This document shows positions 14,309-14,345 of a stretch of 14,345 bases of DNA, piece by piece. Location: NCBI GenBank assembly GCA_051647685.1, contig JBOFEG010000018.1, positions 1 to 14,345 of the forward strand. The letters are read 5' to 3'. The stretch comes from CALTSX01 sp051647685 (GTDB lineage: Bacteria; Chlamydiota; Chlamydiia; Chlamydiales; CALTSX01). Every line of letters starts with the position of its first letter. Positions within the stretch are counted from its first letter, which is position 1. The position numbers and the translations under genes were made by a program. The notes beneath the pieces were generated by a model. It was not told the DNA's origin. It ran no database searches and saw nothing but the letters and a program-made list of their open reading frames with translations.

Positions 14309-14345
14309 AACAGATTGTATAATATAAATATAATAGTTAACAAAG

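Noticed and set aside
1..14345. CRISPR array, insertion sequence, integrase or phage structural genes
   Set aside because: No regularly spaced direct repeats, transposase, integrase or capsid-like frame is seen on either strand.

Overview
The window is a low-GC bacterial chromosomal segment that most resembles a member of the Chlamydiota. The evidence is the gene set and order. A Kdo transferase gene (waaA) lies directly behind a long leuS, and an smpB-dnaN-recF block is present; both arrangements are, from memory, typical of chlamydiae. Nearly all core genes lack a clear Shine-Dalgarno sequence. Genus cannot be set from the sequence alone; an 'environmental' chlamydia outside the genus Chlamydia is my inference, because of the unfamiliar surface-protein remnants at both ends.

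Layout. 1-1005 (minus): two exported proteins joined by an ATGA overlap, a cysteine-rich TPR-like protein followed by a protein cut by the window edge. 1006-1257: a gene-free stretch with a co-centred two-part inverted repeat and an AT-rich hairpin. 1258-1485: a short frame that looks like the last strands of an outer-membrane beta-barrel. 1596-1751 (minus): tRNA-Met(CAT) and initiator tRNA-fMet. 1807-5632 (minus): leuS-waaA. 5633-5767: divergent intergenic region. 5768-9837 (plus): a winged-helix-like protein of unknown role, smpB, dnaN and recF, the last two overlapping. 9753-11324 (minus): pgi, whose 3' end overlaps recF tail to tail by 85 bp. 11444-11518 (plus): tRNA-Pro. 11520-13131 (minus): trmB and an overlapping unknown gene. 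13428-13509 (plus): tRNA-Leu. 13516-14023 (minus): a broken frame with an autotransporter/Pmp-like start. 14006-14308 (plus): two tiny frames, the second with the best ribosome binding site in the window.

The middle (about 1596-13509) is compact housekeeping DNA: translation (LeuRS, four tRNAs, SmpB, TrmB), replication and repair (DnaN, RecF), glycolysis (Pgi) and lipopolysaccharide assembly (WaaA). The flanks, both next to tRNA genes, carry exported or surface-protein genes and debris and look like variable DNA. No insertion sequence, CRISPR array, phage module or complete undescribed system was found. The best leads are the altered LeuRS editing motif, the recF/pgi overlap, the two unknown conserved-looking genes, the tRNA-fMet deviations and the remnants at both ends.
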